NCBI GenBank assembly: GCA_945888995.1
Contig: CAMDBA010000014.1
Span: forward strand, 1-34,344
Length of the DNA stretch: 34,344 nucleotides
Direction: 5' to 3'
Origin: a bacterium UBP8_UBA817
GTDB lineage: Bacteria; Margulisbacteria; Marinamargulisbacteria; CAMDBA01
The translations under genes were made by a program, and so were the position numbers. Within the stretch, counting starts at the first letter, position 1; every line of letters starts with the position of its first letter. Under the pieces are notes generated by a model, which did not search any database, had not been told where the DNA came from, and saw only the letters and a list, made by a program, of their open reading frames with translations. This document shows positions 34,052 through 34,344 of this stretch, one piece after another.

Positions 34052-34335
34052 TCCTATACGTTTTCTAAGAGGCTCGGTCACCTTTGGTAGAAATTTTGAC
34101 TTTCAGAGCACCGGAAGTCTATAGTGAATAGAGCCATAAAACGGAAAGAAATACAGATATACAAAGCAATCTTGGTCGCACTTATGATCCGGCCAAGGCA
34201 GTGTAAAATCTTGAGTGTAATTTCAAAACGGTGAAAGAATAGTCCAGCGGCGAAGCTCGCTGGAAATATTTTGAAAGCCAACGAGGGTCATCGTAGACTT
34301 TTTAAGAATCGCAAAACACTTAAAAGGAGCATACG
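34052..34335 (+). promoter_or_regulatory. Intergenic leader with a stable hairpin
   Basis: This is 284 bp without a supported gene. It contains a 7-bp perfect stem TCCAGCG (34243-34249) / CGCTGGA (34258-34264) enclosing the very stable GCGAAGC mini-hairpin, and weaker repeats such as CTAT/ATAG near 34121-34134. It may be a structured 5' leader of the next gene. I do not recognise a riboswitch class. Confidence 0.35.
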
Positions 34336-34344
34336 ATGACCAAG
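34336..34344 (+). CDS. Start of next gene (three codons only)
   Basis: ATGACCAAG at the window end is preceded by AAAAGGAG at good Shine-Dalgarno spacing. Nothing can be said about the product. Confidence 0.45.

Noticed and set aside
34078-34281. 67-residue minus-strand frame in the last intergenic region
   Set aside because: No Shine-Dalgarno or recognisable domain; hydrophobic by chance. It cannot be excluded, but there is no support.
1-34344. CRISPR arrays, tRNAs, rRNAs and complete insertion sequences
   Set aside because: No regularly spaced repeats, cloverleaf patterns, rRNA landmarks or transposase motifs were seen on either strand.

Overview
The window is about 34 kb of a compact bacterial chromosome of moderate GC. 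It is almost entirely housekeeping metabolism, packed into operons with many 4-nt ATGA stop/start overlaps. An adenylylatable type I glutamine synthetase with GlnE, an RlpA-like secreted protein and an E. coli-type FolE point to a Gram-negative-type bacterium. The lineage cannot be fixed from sequence alone. The mosaic (Chlamydia-like class I ribonucleotide reductase subunits, Bacillus-type Fe-S PurF, a very long GlnE) would suit a PVC/Omnitrophota-like or deltaproteobacterial-grade organism, but that is inference. No tRNA, rRNA, CRISPR array or complete insertion sequence was seen.

Layout. 1-801: AT-rich sequence and a 5'-truncated fic gene on the minus strand. 802-5911 (+): pyrH-frr-uppS-cdsA-dxr-dprA, covering UMP kinase, ribosome recycling, undecaprenyl-PP and CDP-diacylglycerol synthesis, the MEP pathway and DNA uptake. 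5912-6384: a 473-bp gap holding a possible MITE-like inverted repeat and a candidate nrd promoter. 6385-10176 (+): nrdA-nrdB. 10182-10213: a perfect 32-bp palindrome. 10227-11804 (+): folM-like pteridine reductase, folB and folK. 11818-15334 (-): bcp-folE-(triple PTPS-like protein)-MATE. 15512-17311 (+): aspS. 17312-17443: a multi-hairpin repeat-like element between convergent aspS and carB. 17441-23125 (-): carA-purF-carB, with purF between the two carbamoyl-phosphate synthetase genes. 23231-28584 (-): glnA then glnE. 28868-34051 (+): a GAF-AAA+-Fis sigma54-type activator, an RlpA-like secreted protein, gltX and an unrecognised protein with a PI3/PI4-kinase-like catalytic loop. 34336: start of the next gene.

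How the genes connect. Region 10.2-15.3 kb reads as a pterin island. FolE makes dihydroneopterin triphosphate, a PTPS-like protein is encoded 7 nt downstream, a PTR1/FolM-type reductase lies nearby, FolB and a FolK with an altered catalytic loop follow, and a MATE transporter is linked. Region 23.2-30.4 kb is a nitrogen-control module: glnA with its adenylylation tyrosine, a GlnE carrying GlnD-like ACT domains at its N-terminus, and a divergent NifA-like activator.

The strongest candidates for undescribed biology are: (1) a single-chain, three-unit PTPS-like protein whose active-site residues are divided between units; (2) a GlnE with built-in GlnD-type ACT sensors; and (3) an atypical kinase-like protein translationally coupled to gltX.
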